Below, one piece after another: positions 38,901 through 44,720 of a DNA stretch of 64,000 bases (position 1 is the stretch's first letter; every line of letters begins with the position of its first letter). The DNA is taken from contig NZ_CP036274.1 in the NCBI RefSeq assembly GCF_007747655.1, positions 2,294,001-2,358,000 of the forward strand, written 5' to 3'. The notes below the pieces were generated by a model. That model ran no database searches, was not told where the DNA came from, and was given only the letters and a program-made list of their open reading frames with translations. Source of the stretch: Anatilimnocola aggregata. GTDB taxonomy: Bacteria > Planctomycetota > Planctomycetia > Pirellulales > Pirellulaceae. The translations under genes were made by a program, and so were the position numbers.

Positions 38901-41719
38901 GCGTTGCTTGGGAAATTGAGGGCACCGGCATAGATCGATGAGTTAGTAGGCGCGCTATTGAAAGCGATATTGTTGATACCAGCAACGGTGTTGTAGCCGA
39001 GAGCCGTCTGGTTATTAAACAAGCGGGCATTGAATGGGGAGAACTGAACGGAACTGCTGCGCAGCACGGCATTAAGATCGATATTGCCCGCGCCTGCGAA
39101 ACTAAGATCACCCACTTCACGAGTAATAGCACCGTTAAGAGTGCTGGTAGTGCCTGCCGAAACGTTACTAATTGTCGCAGAGGACTGCACGACCAGCGGT
39201 TCGGACGTTGCGAATGTACCACTCGTCTCAAGATTTCCACCATTAAGAAACGTTTCGGCTCCAATCCCGCTTGCACCAAGTGCGTCCGAGGCGGAAACTC
39301 GCAAAGTTCCAGCACTTACGGTTGTCGATCCCGAGAAGGTATTAGCGCCACCTAGAGACAGTGTGCCTGCGCCGCTTTTTGACAGGCTATCAGAACCGGT
39401 ACCATTGTCGGCAATGATCCCGTTGTAGGTGAGTATGCCCGCGGTGACATCGATGGTTCCTGTCGCAGATCCAGCAGACGCCCCGAGTGCGATTCCCCGA
39501 TTGGCCGCCAAAGTGAGCCCAGCGGTTGCTTGTAATGTACCTCCGTTGATCGTGAGCCGCCCCGGTGTAGCCGAAGCCGGCACCACTCCGAGACGAGTCT
39601 GGGTACCCGCGCCGGTGCCGCCGTCTCGGTCGATGGCAAGAATCCCCGCATTGATGGTCGTAGGGCCGGTAAAACTTGAAAAGTCACCAGTGCTACCTCC
39701 CACAAAACTAATAGTCCCAGCCCCTGTCTTTGTAAGTCTTCCGGTGCCTCGCAGTTGCCCAGCATTACCTGCGTCATCGTTGAGAGTCAGCGTGCCGCCT
39801 GTAACATCAAATGTGCCGCCGCCAGTTTCGAGAACGAAGTCAACTGTGTTGGCCGAGGGATCATAACTAGCAGAGGTACGGAAAATTCCATTATCAAGCG
39901 TTACGGATTTATTCGCCCCGCTGCCAAGAGCGTTTGGCTGAGCGCCGCCTGTGCCTGCAATTGCCAAAGCACCGCCGCCGCTGACCGAGATGTTGCCGGT
40001 GAAAGTATTGGCGGCGTTGGCAAGTGTGAATGTACCGGTACCAACTTTCGTTATTGTCGTACCGGTGCCTGTGCCGCTAAGAACGCCGGCGAATGTCGTG
40101 CTGGTTGCGTTGCCAACCGTCAACGAACCTGTGCCCATGTTCACATTGCCTGTTCCGGCCAACGAACCGAGCGTAACTGCCGCACTGTTCAGATTTAGAG
40201 CCGCGTTTCCACCCACCGTCAGATTGGTCGCGGTAGGAATTGAGCCAGCGGCTTGGCGCAGGAAGGTGCTGGCTGGCCCCACGCTATTGAGCGTGACCGC
40301 GCTGGGATTGAAACCTGGATCAGCGCCGTTCAGATTGACGGTGTCACCGCCGTTAACATTGATCGCAAACGAAGTCGACGGGTTTGTGAATGTGACAGAC
40401 CTGCCTATCGGTATGCTGATCGATGATACGCCACCTACCGAGTCAACATCATCCGCCAAGGTGAACGTTTCAGCAGCGCCGTAGTCCGTAAAAGTGCGAT
40501 TGGCAACGGCCAGATTGTCCGTGACCGACTCAAGGCCTGTGTACTTGATGTTGCGTCCGTCGGCAGCGTTCGCAATCAAAACTCCGCCATCATTGGCATT
40601 GAAGGAAGTGTGGTCGATCGTCGTCGCCGATCCACCCGTGATCACCATGGTGTCGCCCGGCACTCCCGATTGGCCACCACCGTTGTATTGAATACCAGCT
40701 ACGGGTAGCGGGTTACCACCGGAGTAGTCAATCGTCAAAACGTCATTTTGATCCTGTCCATTAAAGACGAAAATGCCGCCCGTGAGATTTGTAAATGCAC
40801 CGCCATTGAGCTGGTACTGCTGCACGCCAGCATTAACCCTTAGCAACACGGTATTAGCAACACCCACCGTTCCATTCACGACTTGCTGGGCGATCGTCGG
40901 ACGGACGAGAACGGCTAGATTCTTGAGCGTATAGTTTGCGGCAGTGCCTTGGTTGGTCCAGTCTGGTGCTCCAGTGGGAGCGTTGCCGATTCCTAAATCG
41001 CTCGTTGAAGTGCTATTCCATCTGTTGTACGCGATCAGAGTTTGGCCTGCCGAATAGGGGGCTCCGAGAACCCCATCCGAATCCGTGTTATGAATCTGCA
41101 TAGACCCGTGACCAGCACCGGTGCCACCGCCACTATCTCCAAAATCGTAGGCACTTCCGCTCGCGTTGAGAGGACTGGGGACTTGGTTGGGTGGATTATT
41201 AGCACTGCTTAGAGCCGTGGCGTAGTTGCTATTCCAAAACTCGATGAAGCCGGTTTGAATCCCCGTCGCGTTGGTAACTCCCGCTTTGTTTGAGACTACG
41301 TTCAGGTTGTTCACGTAACGTTGAAACAACGCGTTCGTCCCGGTACGCGGAATTCCGATCTGGGCAAGATTCGAGGTGAAATTGTCCATCGAAGCGTACA
41401 CATACTCAGTCGCTCCGGTTCCAGACTGGAGCTCCATGTAATACGCAATTCGGTCAATCGGTTGACTAAATGTTGTCAAATTGTTGACCGAGTAGGGAGG
41501 TGCGGTAGTGTTCCAGTTGGCAACATTGGGAATCGCCAACTCGTAAATCAGCGAATAGCCGCTCGCCTCAGGCACGTTGTTGAACACGCCGGTGGCCATG
41601 ACGCGGCGGTCTTCGAGCGCTTCGAGAAACGCGCGTCGCTGGCGGCGCTGCGTCGTTTTCGCCTGTTTCTGCTTGCCAAGAAAACGAGACCACAACGACC
41701 GAACTGTGCGGTTGAGCAT
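26969..41719 (-). CDS. Giant surface protein with autotransporter-type repeats and RTX repeats (4,916 aa)
   Basis: A single uninterrupted 14.75-kb frame. The N-terminus is basic and contains RRAFLEALEDRRVMA (about residues 29-43), the planctomycete extracellular-protein motif, in place of a standard signal peptide. Many copies of the autotransporter-associated beta-strand repeat follow (type GTLTKTGAGTLELSSANTYA), roughly residues 540-3460. Embedded domains include a GEVED-like segment near 990 (SIWVDLNKDGDFDTGELV), a lectin-like segment near 1205-1460 (SAVWLDGTDINGDG to YLYAKWL), and a beta-sandwich near 2465-2640. RTX calcium-binding nonapeptides occupy about 4640-4810 (GGDGNDQITGG and similar). 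It should form an extended beta-helix on the cell surface, for adhesion or as a coat. No beta-barrel translocator domain is visible, so export is not classical type V. Confidence 0.9.
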   Translation of the reverse strand: MLNRTVRSLWSRFLGKQKQAKTTQRRQRRAFLEALEDRRVMATGVFNNVPEASGYSLIYELAIPNVANWNTTAPPYSVNNLTTFSQPIDRIAYYMELQSGTGATEYVYASMDNFTSNLAQIGIPRTGTNALFQRYVNNLNVVSNKAGVTNATGIQTGFIEFWNSNYATALSSANNPPNQVPSPLNASGSAYDFGDSGGGTGAGHGSMQIHNTDSDGVLGAPYSAGQTLIAYNRWNSTSTSDLGIGNAPTGAPDWTNQGTAANYTLKNLAVLVRPTIAQQVVNGTVGVANTVLLRVNAGVQQYQLNGGAFTNLTGGIFVFNGQDQNDVLTIDYSGGNPLPVAGIQYNGGGQSGVPGDTMVITGGSATTIDHTSFNANDGGVLIANAADGRNIKYTGLESVTDNLAVANRTFTDYGAAETFTLADDVDSVGGVSSISIPIGRSVTFTNPSTSFAINVNGGDTVNLNGADPGFNPSAVTLNSVGPASTFLRQAAGSIPTATNLTVGGNAALNLNSAAVTLGSLAGTGNVNMGTGSLTVGNATSTTFAGVLSGTGTGTTITKVGTGTFTLANAANTFTGNISVSGGGALAIAGTGGAQPNALGSGANKSVTLDNGIFRTSASYDPSANTVDFVLETGGGTFDVTGGTLTLNDDAGNAGQLRGTGRLTKTGAGTISFVGGSTGDFSSFTGPTTINAGILAIDRDGGTGAGTQTRLGVVPASATPGRLTINGGTLQATAGLTLAANRGIALGASAGSATGTIDVTAGILTYNGIIADNGTGSDSLSKSGAGTLSLGGANTFSGSTTVSAGTLRVSASDALGASGIGAETFLNGGNLETSGTFATSEPLVVQSSATISNVSAGTTSTLNGAITREVGDLSFAGAGNIDLNAVLRSSSVQFSPFNARLFNNQTALGYNTVAGINNIAFNSAPTNSSIYAGALNFPSNADTAFTSVFGGTNPGSTNFTAAFVADMTVNGGSYYFGYLQNDDQASIWVDLNKDGDFDTGELVRDAASGNQGVGMTPVLAAGTYKVAFVVQEVGTNSAMIARVQSSAFAAPANTTVATMSTVRSGSNDLIKSGTGSLELLQAATYGGQTQIRQGTVQAGVLNAIPSTSDVILNAGAVSNFDLNGNSQSIGSLSGGSASSGNVLLGGATLTVGNNNSSTFRGAITGNGNVTKAGTGTWTLGGANTFTGEFSINNGSVALEQLTTAPVAGSAVWLDGTDINGDGITNNLGNGTAVSTWINKGALTGVNAAQATAANQPTIGTSGLNSKDVVRFNRATAIDYLDLNNASLATMINGPHTYFVVARTTNGGADDGANFNDTQAIVATPGNHSDIRFTGGLASGSTGVQAENWVGAITTSVGSSLPYTQNQPALFTSSVTETGSGSSLQLFSAGVPSSQVFSSLQLNNYTNNLIRLGAANLTGTYVWALTGDIGEVLLYPSTLSATDRQAVEQYLYAKWLSPFTSGNTNILSDSTHITIAAPGSLDLNGNQETIGSLGGEGTVTSSVAGAVTLTVGADNSTTANFTGVLQNGSGTVSLVKTGTGTQTLSNAANTYSGTTTINGGILSVSSDGNLGAAPGAATPGKIVINGGTLQAAGTFTLDPNRGIAVGSPTGSAAGTIEVTGTNTLTYAGIIADNGTGADSFAKSGTGTQTLLGSNSYSGGTTISAGTLQVGNGGTAGVLGSGAVTNDATLDFKRSDIVTVANDISGTGAVNQTGMGTTILTGTNSYGATNITDGILQVGDDGIVGSLGTGDVANATALVFNRSNNLSVANNITGVGTIQHLGAGTTELTGTNTASATAVDAGTLLINGSHTSPVVVTAPATLGGTGTIIGNVSGTGTVAPGASVESLQINGNFTPGGPTVFELLAPYTTAGTHYDQLIVSGTVNLGSGTLSLSATGAAVAAGTQMTIIDNTGALAVAPFSGLADGSTVSNGLYTGFISYFGGDGNDVVLTTVNPGTTTVSGTGTLEVRRVGNTIQFLQGGIVQNAYPLSALSSLTVTGSAASDTLTVNYSNAGGANGYFDLDITFNGGAGTSDQLTVIGPAGDAIFDSVEFNHTNVKDGSVVVVEGGVSSTLAYTDLEPVIVMGSAPTVVVNLSDINNAGADDDTLVQIVAGNLEFSGPTHEFDSIALASVTSLTINGRAGDDTITLNSSMSGYTGTLTIDGGTETDDINLNAALSLGANNLLATGETIDIGAVTITTAAGNQTYNGLLGLGASGASNLTTGTGAVILGGDVAVTGAAGSTIGSGNLNLGGATRTFTVDDVTASTANDLTISAVVGNGELTKTGAGTLELSSANTYAGATAVNGGTLLVNGSITSDVVVTSPGTLGGTGNGSTTGLITGNVSGNGTFAAGNSPGIMTITGNFTPTGTVAFEVNPPANTAGTHFDQYLVNGSVDLSGATLTFAGTTGAVAANQLITLIQNNLVDLTTASSSPAPGASVTINGNSYRIFYNGGDGNDVVLVENASHSLRVDFGDNDAVASPPGNPPPSPLQTGFTPLFQTGGVVATSIGIGGSVTITLPGGVDDRDRGPITGGSSQGASNLLRDFIFRNTGTLDITISNLQASTYTFTGFFHDVTSSQGTVDLFINTGSGFIQQVDNLPYSIGATVAEAAVGTFSFTADGVNPVIVRLDSSGVNDIINGFIIEAAILPPLYINDDWAALTPGTAVDGDLEQAGTQSGVIGVTAFATFAAATAALDGAPTTVIVNQGTYNEAVNFTGAMSAANVHFVQGPSTILSLSAGANDSFALGGFDANHTTPVTLTVGDATNTSLTSAISGTGGLTKIGAGTITLGGANTYDGVTTINAGVLAAPVLANGGATSSIGNSSSVATNLVFGGGTLRYSGGSAATDRNFTLGAANGTLDVSTAATNLTLTGSGSGAGGFTKAGPGTLTMSAANTYGGSTTIANGTVVAGVDNILPNTALILGSTPATSTAGTLDLTNADQTVTTLSVISNGTVVNQILIGNGKTLTTNGNVVIGANAAGTSTRLVVSGEGTWDVTNTATSGSFQVGGATGTNNNAATLDMSGLAEFNANLSGTTSLFRVGDNTTGTNSATSTVTLAADSTITVASLGVGDAAGHGTTMRLLLGSGEQTINANTITLGASSSSRRSSGYIGFVGSTGSVTIRGKSGASTRAALDVGDFNSSTATALNSHLNLAGHQADARFSTADVGGTTVNALFNYQGTLTFDTGTLDITALTIGGKANTGGFITTGNVILGNLTTNSMNSVTIGTVLLGRNTANSGTAVGSLTVQGDNTVVEITGGITLAGATVVGGTAVGNLNLNGGVLAVGGVVARGATTGTSSAFVNFDGGTLRADGSSVTFMQGLSAAYVYDGGATIDSNGNSVTVGQPLLTPTGNGILTIPITNGGAGYLNAPQVQIAGGGGSGAVVTAIVEGGVLTEIQILNPGVNYTSSPTVTVAGGNPTTAATIGTATIGANVSGGLTKVGTGTLTLTANNTYTGATDVEAGTLALNSGVGEGAIDNDAGTVTVAAGATLQLLASETVSAFVGEDNVGDEADGLLNLGTFTLTTTGDATLANVTTISGGIIAGGAIVDGDADNNITGTNIYLQATLGIGSSDAIETAVVDATLSSTSGNIVITELDALNLLGLSALGGDGTITAGGALTDGATATIIVSGTAAFSATSITLGDAVGNTVNFGSLTFTSAGTVNISEDSATELTGTSTALSLVLTSTAGITNDATASVAVTNNATLNATSIALGNVGALDTVNFGSLTFTATAGGVTIEENSEFELFGASSATGTIVLTSLDTLAANENITIPAVASVESTAASVTLNAGDGLTLNGGSLISGFSGVALNVDDIGGLGAGAGSASTLAGTVTATNNDVTLTTGNGIDMVTVAGMVSALAGNIVVNLGTGNDVFTSATNGTTVINAGAGTFTINAGDGNDTITTGDANFAAAITASLTNLNGNDGTNPLSDGNDTFNVRPLSTTPFAVRGERPHLVPVGDTLNLDFSTIGMTIPTLTVGAVNGGGWSFTPSMLLPVNYSSIEKVVTTPAASVYNLIILMDDTLQPLADRLKNSINGAADDVIDVQRIGPTDLQVEVNGEQVFRGADAAIRTLQILGSNDQGDTLRVNEDAMLGLPLFAGVLGATAVAGGHVSPTFTNLTSLAAVPFHFDGGNNSAGGPDAAELYLVASHAVVSTSDNLDSTHSGNIGVGAGPLAFGTPRFALSFENVEPILFVGAGGSLTSDASSSPDSDVTSLTISDAGSTSLIAANLGSLTYAPTTFSGFNSLVVRSGGGADTIDLVAIDTTPANGVVLDTSVLLDADNQLSTDLSADNIIVRTLPALSGVATLLGGLGSDTFRLTDDLDDIAGPVVVDGEDNNLAGNNDQLFIDDSGDTTADPNVLIAAAGGMNADYAVTGINASGVTFRNIDSFDYTGTQGGDTIDGRFTPTSVPHDLNTVALRGFDGDDQFLLFTSNQWGGVTPVTELPFTRVASGVGTISLYGNDGEDIFGETPAPVIGNTGAMHVGLAVPATTRLIRPTTAATAGGSTIFIDGGDPVPALNQAGDSLVGDVLNLDVTDVPKNTAMIVGAGSSGNVLSANTAPFSWVSIEDLNLVDNGKLTGVQIGDVFGRGTTGNDLMQISANATAALPHQVRVRIGGAIMNYNVPGKAVLYGGNGVDTMSQTTASIPAVFYGEAGNDSLAGGSNNDWLVGGDGNDQITGGEGQNVIWGDNAPTNPSDPTPQDFQGPNDGNDTISSGNGADVIYAGGGHDVVNSGGGNDYIHAGAGNDSVDAGAGDDRVYGYSGNDTLQGNSGNDLLSGGDGNDWLLGHSGNNVLIGGTGSDTLSGGDGNDLLITGGLGGEENSTWTSAPNTMTYAANTYSDPMDNDAALLALLTAWQGNSNAAAPPPEVLALLPIIAPDGSDDDAWGGNGSDLFSWDAADMADESLTAPGPNDFNNPATGPDVRLI
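27290..27800 (-). repeat. RTX nonapeptide repeat block in the giant protein
   Basis: Tandem GGxGxDxxx-type units (GGGNDYIHAGAGNDSVDAGA, GYSGNDTLQGNSGNDLLSGG) form a calcium-binding parallel beta-roll near the C-terminus. This pattern is often linked with secretion signals of type I systems, but the C-terminus beyond it is not a typical type I signal. Confidence 0.85.
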
Positions 41720-41977
41720 GGGAGAGGTAAGGCTAGTGAGAGAGGTGTGGTTCGCCGTGGGTGAGCCGTTACTCTGAAGCTCGGCGGGTGTGGGAGTCTC
41801 GTAGGACCGCGCCGAATGCGCAGAGTATGCCTACGAATCCGACTGTAGAGAGGGGCTTAAGAATTGCTAGTGACCAAAGTGACTTTTGTTCAATTTGCGG
41901 CAATTCGGCCTATCTGGTGGTGGGGCGAGCGGCCCTTTTGGGCTATCTCGCGCATCGATTTGTCGCGATCAGTGTTC

Positions 41978-42085
41978 TGTTGATGAGCGGTCGAATAGTG
42001 TCGCGACGGTCGGGATCGACGGACGGCGAAAGGTGCAACGTCAAACCTGCTGTCAGAATCAGCAAGTCAGATTTGAACCTGTCCC
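41978..42085 (+). mobile_element. Degenerate left end of an IS21-family element
   Basis: Starting TGTTGATGAGCGGTCGAATAG, this stretch aligns along its length with the left end of the intact element at 16847-16955: GGTCGAATAGTG, then the second repeat (CGGCGAAAGGTGCAACG against CGGTCGAAAAGTGCAGCG), then CAGATTTGA. There are many substitutions and small indels. No istA/istB or right end is found nearby, so this is an old orphan end. It lies upstream of the giant gene's start on the opposite strand. Confidence 0.7.
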
Positions 42086-42372
42086 GTTATGCATCGCGAT
42101 GCTACGCCTTTCTACTAACGGCTTGCGAATCAGGTCGTTATCTAGGCAAGTGATTCTTTCGGCTTGGGTATAGAGGGGATTCGTCAGTCTGCAGATTGTC
42201 GAGAACCACAGGTGAGAAACGCAGTGAGCGGTCGACGGGCCCGTTTGTGCTCCGTGCCGCGGATACCGAACAGAAAACTTGGCAGCCTCTACCAAGTACC
42301 CTCAGATCGTTTGCCAAAAAAGTAAGGGCAATGTTCGGGCCAGCGAACTAGGGGCTGAAAAACAGGCAGTAA

Positions 42373-42398
42373 TGCACAGTTCTGCACACTGTTGCACA
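42373..42398. promoter_or_regulatory. Three TGCACA repeats phased at 10 bp
   Basis: TGCACA occurs at 42373, 42383 and 42393, one helical turn apart, 91 bases before the excisionase-like gene. Same-face spacing suggests cooperative binding by a small DNA-binding protein, for example the product of that gene, or integrase arm sites. Confidence 0.5.
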
Positions 42399-42488
42399 GC
42401 TTGGTCTGTTTTGACTTCTTTCGTGCGGAATGGACCGCTATGAATTGGACGAGACAACGTTTTTTCGCCAATCCTTACGGTCAAAACC

Positions 42489-42752
42489 ATGAAGAAGTCC
42501 GATGAACTAAGTTCAGCGATTGCTGAGATTGCTGCGAATCTCGCTCGCATAGCGAACTATTTCGACCGACCGCCGCCGGATAAAGTCGGCACGCCCTACA
42601 TCGCCGAGCGATTGGGATGCACGACCGATTACGTCGTAGTCATGGTTCGAGAGGAAAGAATCCCTCCTTCTTGCCTCGTTCCTGGCACTGGGAACGGCAA
42701 GCCCTGGAAACTCTATCGAAGCCGAATCGACCAGTGGATCGAGCATCGCTGA
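42489..42752 (+). CDS. Excisionase-like helix-turn-helix protein
   Basis: 87 residues. The second half is a MerR/excisionase-type winged helix (GTPYIAERLGCTTDYVVVMV, then IPPSCLVPGTGNGKPWKLYR). The first half is a short helix. It immediately precedes a tyrosine integrase next to a tRNA gene, the usual xis-int order in integrative elements. It would direct excision and may repress its own operon through the phased repeats upstream. Start chosen at ATG 42489; no strong ribosome binding site is seen. Confidence 0.75.
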   Translation: MKKSDELSSAIAEIAANLARIANYFDRPPPDKVGTPYIAERLGCTTDYVVVMVREERIPPSCLVPGTGNGKPWKLYRSRIDQWIEHR

Positions 42753-42804
42753 TTTTCCTTTCCGACGGGCGTCTAGCTGTCGTAGCCCAATGGAGAAACA
42801 AGCG

Positions 42805-44286
42805 ATGCCTCGAAAGCCGAAAATTGCGCCGGAACGATTCAGTGTTGTCGTCAACGGCGATCCAATCTGCGTCACCCTGCATCCACCGACTGGTCGGCAG
42901 AAGGCGTGGTACGTCTACTGGGCCGGACTTGGCAACAGCAAAAGCACTGGCAAACGTGAGTTGAAGGCTGCTATCGCCGCCGCTGAAGCCATGTTGCGAA
43001 ACGGCGGCGAACGTCCAACAGCCACGGATGATGTGCTGTCAGACGAAGAGTTCAAGGAGATTCAGCGGCGTCACTTTGAGCGAGACCATTCAGCCAATGG
43101 CTTAAAACGTGCCGCCACATCACTAAAAAGCTGTCTCGAAGCCATCGATGCATTTCAGCGAATTGTGAAACTTCCTGCGATCAGCTTAGCGACTCCCGAC
43201 GATTGCGCTAAGTTCGAGCGAGAAGCGCTGAAACTCCCCAAGAGTTGGCGACTGTCGTACCCACGAGCGAAGCGGGAGAACGTTAAGACTCTTAGCTCGA
43301 ATACCGTGGCTAAGTGGTCGACAGCGCTGGCGGCGGCTTTTGAACGGGCGAACGTTGACGCCGGGAACAAATGCGTGCGAGGCGTCGTCGCCCCCGCAAA
43401 ACTCCTGACCTCGAATCCTTGGCGAAAATTTCAGCGGATCAAAGGTGTGAAGAAAGCCAAGCGGCACTTTAACAACGAGGAGTTGCTCTCGGTCCTAGAT
43501 TTTCTTGAACATGAATGGAGTAGCGTTACTGCTGCTGCGGTTGCCGTGAAGACCTGCCTTTGGACCTGGAACCGAGTTGCCGAGTTGGCAAATTTATCGT
43601 GGGATGACTGTAAGCAGATCGGACAGGAATGTCACTTTCGCATCGTGGGGAAATGGAACATGGTGAAATGGGCGAGGCTGCCGCTTGGTCTGATCGAAGA
43701 ACTTGCGGCCATAAAGGAGACTAGCAGCCCTTTTGTCTTTGCAGCGTATAGCAAGCAGTTGCGCTCGCACTATCTTCACGCAGGCCAGAACGGCATTGCC
43801 GCTCAGGTTAACGCCGAATACTCGCCGGAAGCGTTCGTAAGGTGGTTTCAAGACCGCATCAAGCAATGGGCAATTGCAACGGGTCGAAAGGAAGTCACCG
43901 TTCATGTTTTTCGGAAAACCTCGCTGCAAAATGCGAAGCGTGGTGAAGACGTGAATCGATTGGTTGCCAAGGATGCAAAGCTGAGTGAGGCAGTGATGAC
44001 CGGTTACTACACTTCCGAAGAAGACGAAGTGATGCGTCATTCAAGCAACCGTTCGTTTCATCGGCTCGTGCTCAGCCTCTCGCACGAAGTGGCGAGCCGC
44101 TACGGCTATCGGCCCGAAAACAAACTCACCGACCTAAAGGATAGGCTCACGGCGGCGACTGCGGTTGAGGACTGGTCTCTAGTCGGCAAACTGGCAGCAG
44201 AACTGAGCCAGACTTTGCAGTCTGCAAATGGGGAAAAGAAGCCTTCGGAGGCTGGCAAAGAGTGCGGCGTTTCTGAAAATATCTGA
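42805..44286 (+). CDS. Tyrosine recombinase / integrase
   Basis: 493 residues from ATG 42805, which is preceded by GGAG at nine bases; the frame also has an ATG at 42790 that would itself contain this GGAG. An N-terminal arm-binding part, a SAM-like core-binding region (about 75-210) and the catalytic domain (about 215-420) are present. In numbering from 42790, catalytic residues are Arg262 (NRVAELANL), His372 and Arg375 in VHVFRKTS, and the nucleophile Tyr406 or 407 in MTGYYTSE. A C-terminal tail of about 50 residues is shared with the fragment at 26.5 kb. It ends 72 bases from tRNA-Arg, the probable attachment site. All key residues are kept, so it may be active. Confidence 0.9.
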   Translation: MPRKPKIAPERFSVVVNGDPICVTLHPPTGRQKAWYVYWAGLGNSKSTGKRELKAAIAAAEAMLRNGGERPTATDDVLSDEEFKEIQRRHFERDHSANGLKRAATSLKSCLEAIDAFQRIVKLPAISLATPDDCAKFEREALKLPKSWRLSYPRAKRENVKTLSSNTVAKWSTALAAAFERANVDAGNKCVRGVVAPAKLLTSNPWRKFQRIKGVKKAKRHFNNEELLSVLDFLEHEWSSVTAAAVAVKTCLWTWNRVAELANLSWDDCKQIGQECHFRIVGKWNMVKWARLPLGLIEELAAIKETSSPFVFAAYSKQLRSHYLHAGQNGIAAQVNAEYSPEAFVRWFQDRIKQWAIATGRKEVTVHVFRKTSLQNAKRGEDVNRLVAKDAKLSEAVMTGYYTSEEDEVMRHSSNRSFHRLVLSLSHEVASRYGYRPENKLTDLKDRLTAATAVEDWSLVGKLAAELSQTLQSANGEKKPSEAGKECGVSENI

Positions 44287-44357
44287 ACACCAGATTCGCC
44301 CGGCGAACTGTTTTTCAGAAACGATTCGCAAGTCCATTGCTCACAAGGACTTAAAAG

Positions 44358-44431
<74 letters not shown>

Positions 44432-44720
44432 AGGCGGCTGGTGGAAAGGCTCCTGCCGGTTGCGAAGCACGTAGTTTAACAACCGCGGGCAGGAGAGGCA
44501 ACACGGGCGCGAATGGCCAGTAACTAATTCCCTTGAGGCTCGCGGGTTACAGTTTGCCAGGAAAGTGCGAGGCAGAGGCAAGCGGTTCGTCGTGGGGCTT
44601 AGAATCGGCTGTTCCCACTCGTCGCGTTGACCCGTTCCAGCGGGCTGAAGATACTAGCGACTCTCACTTCCCCTTATGCCCCCGCCTCTTCGCCAGCCAG
44701 ATCGGCCCTCGGGAGTTGTT

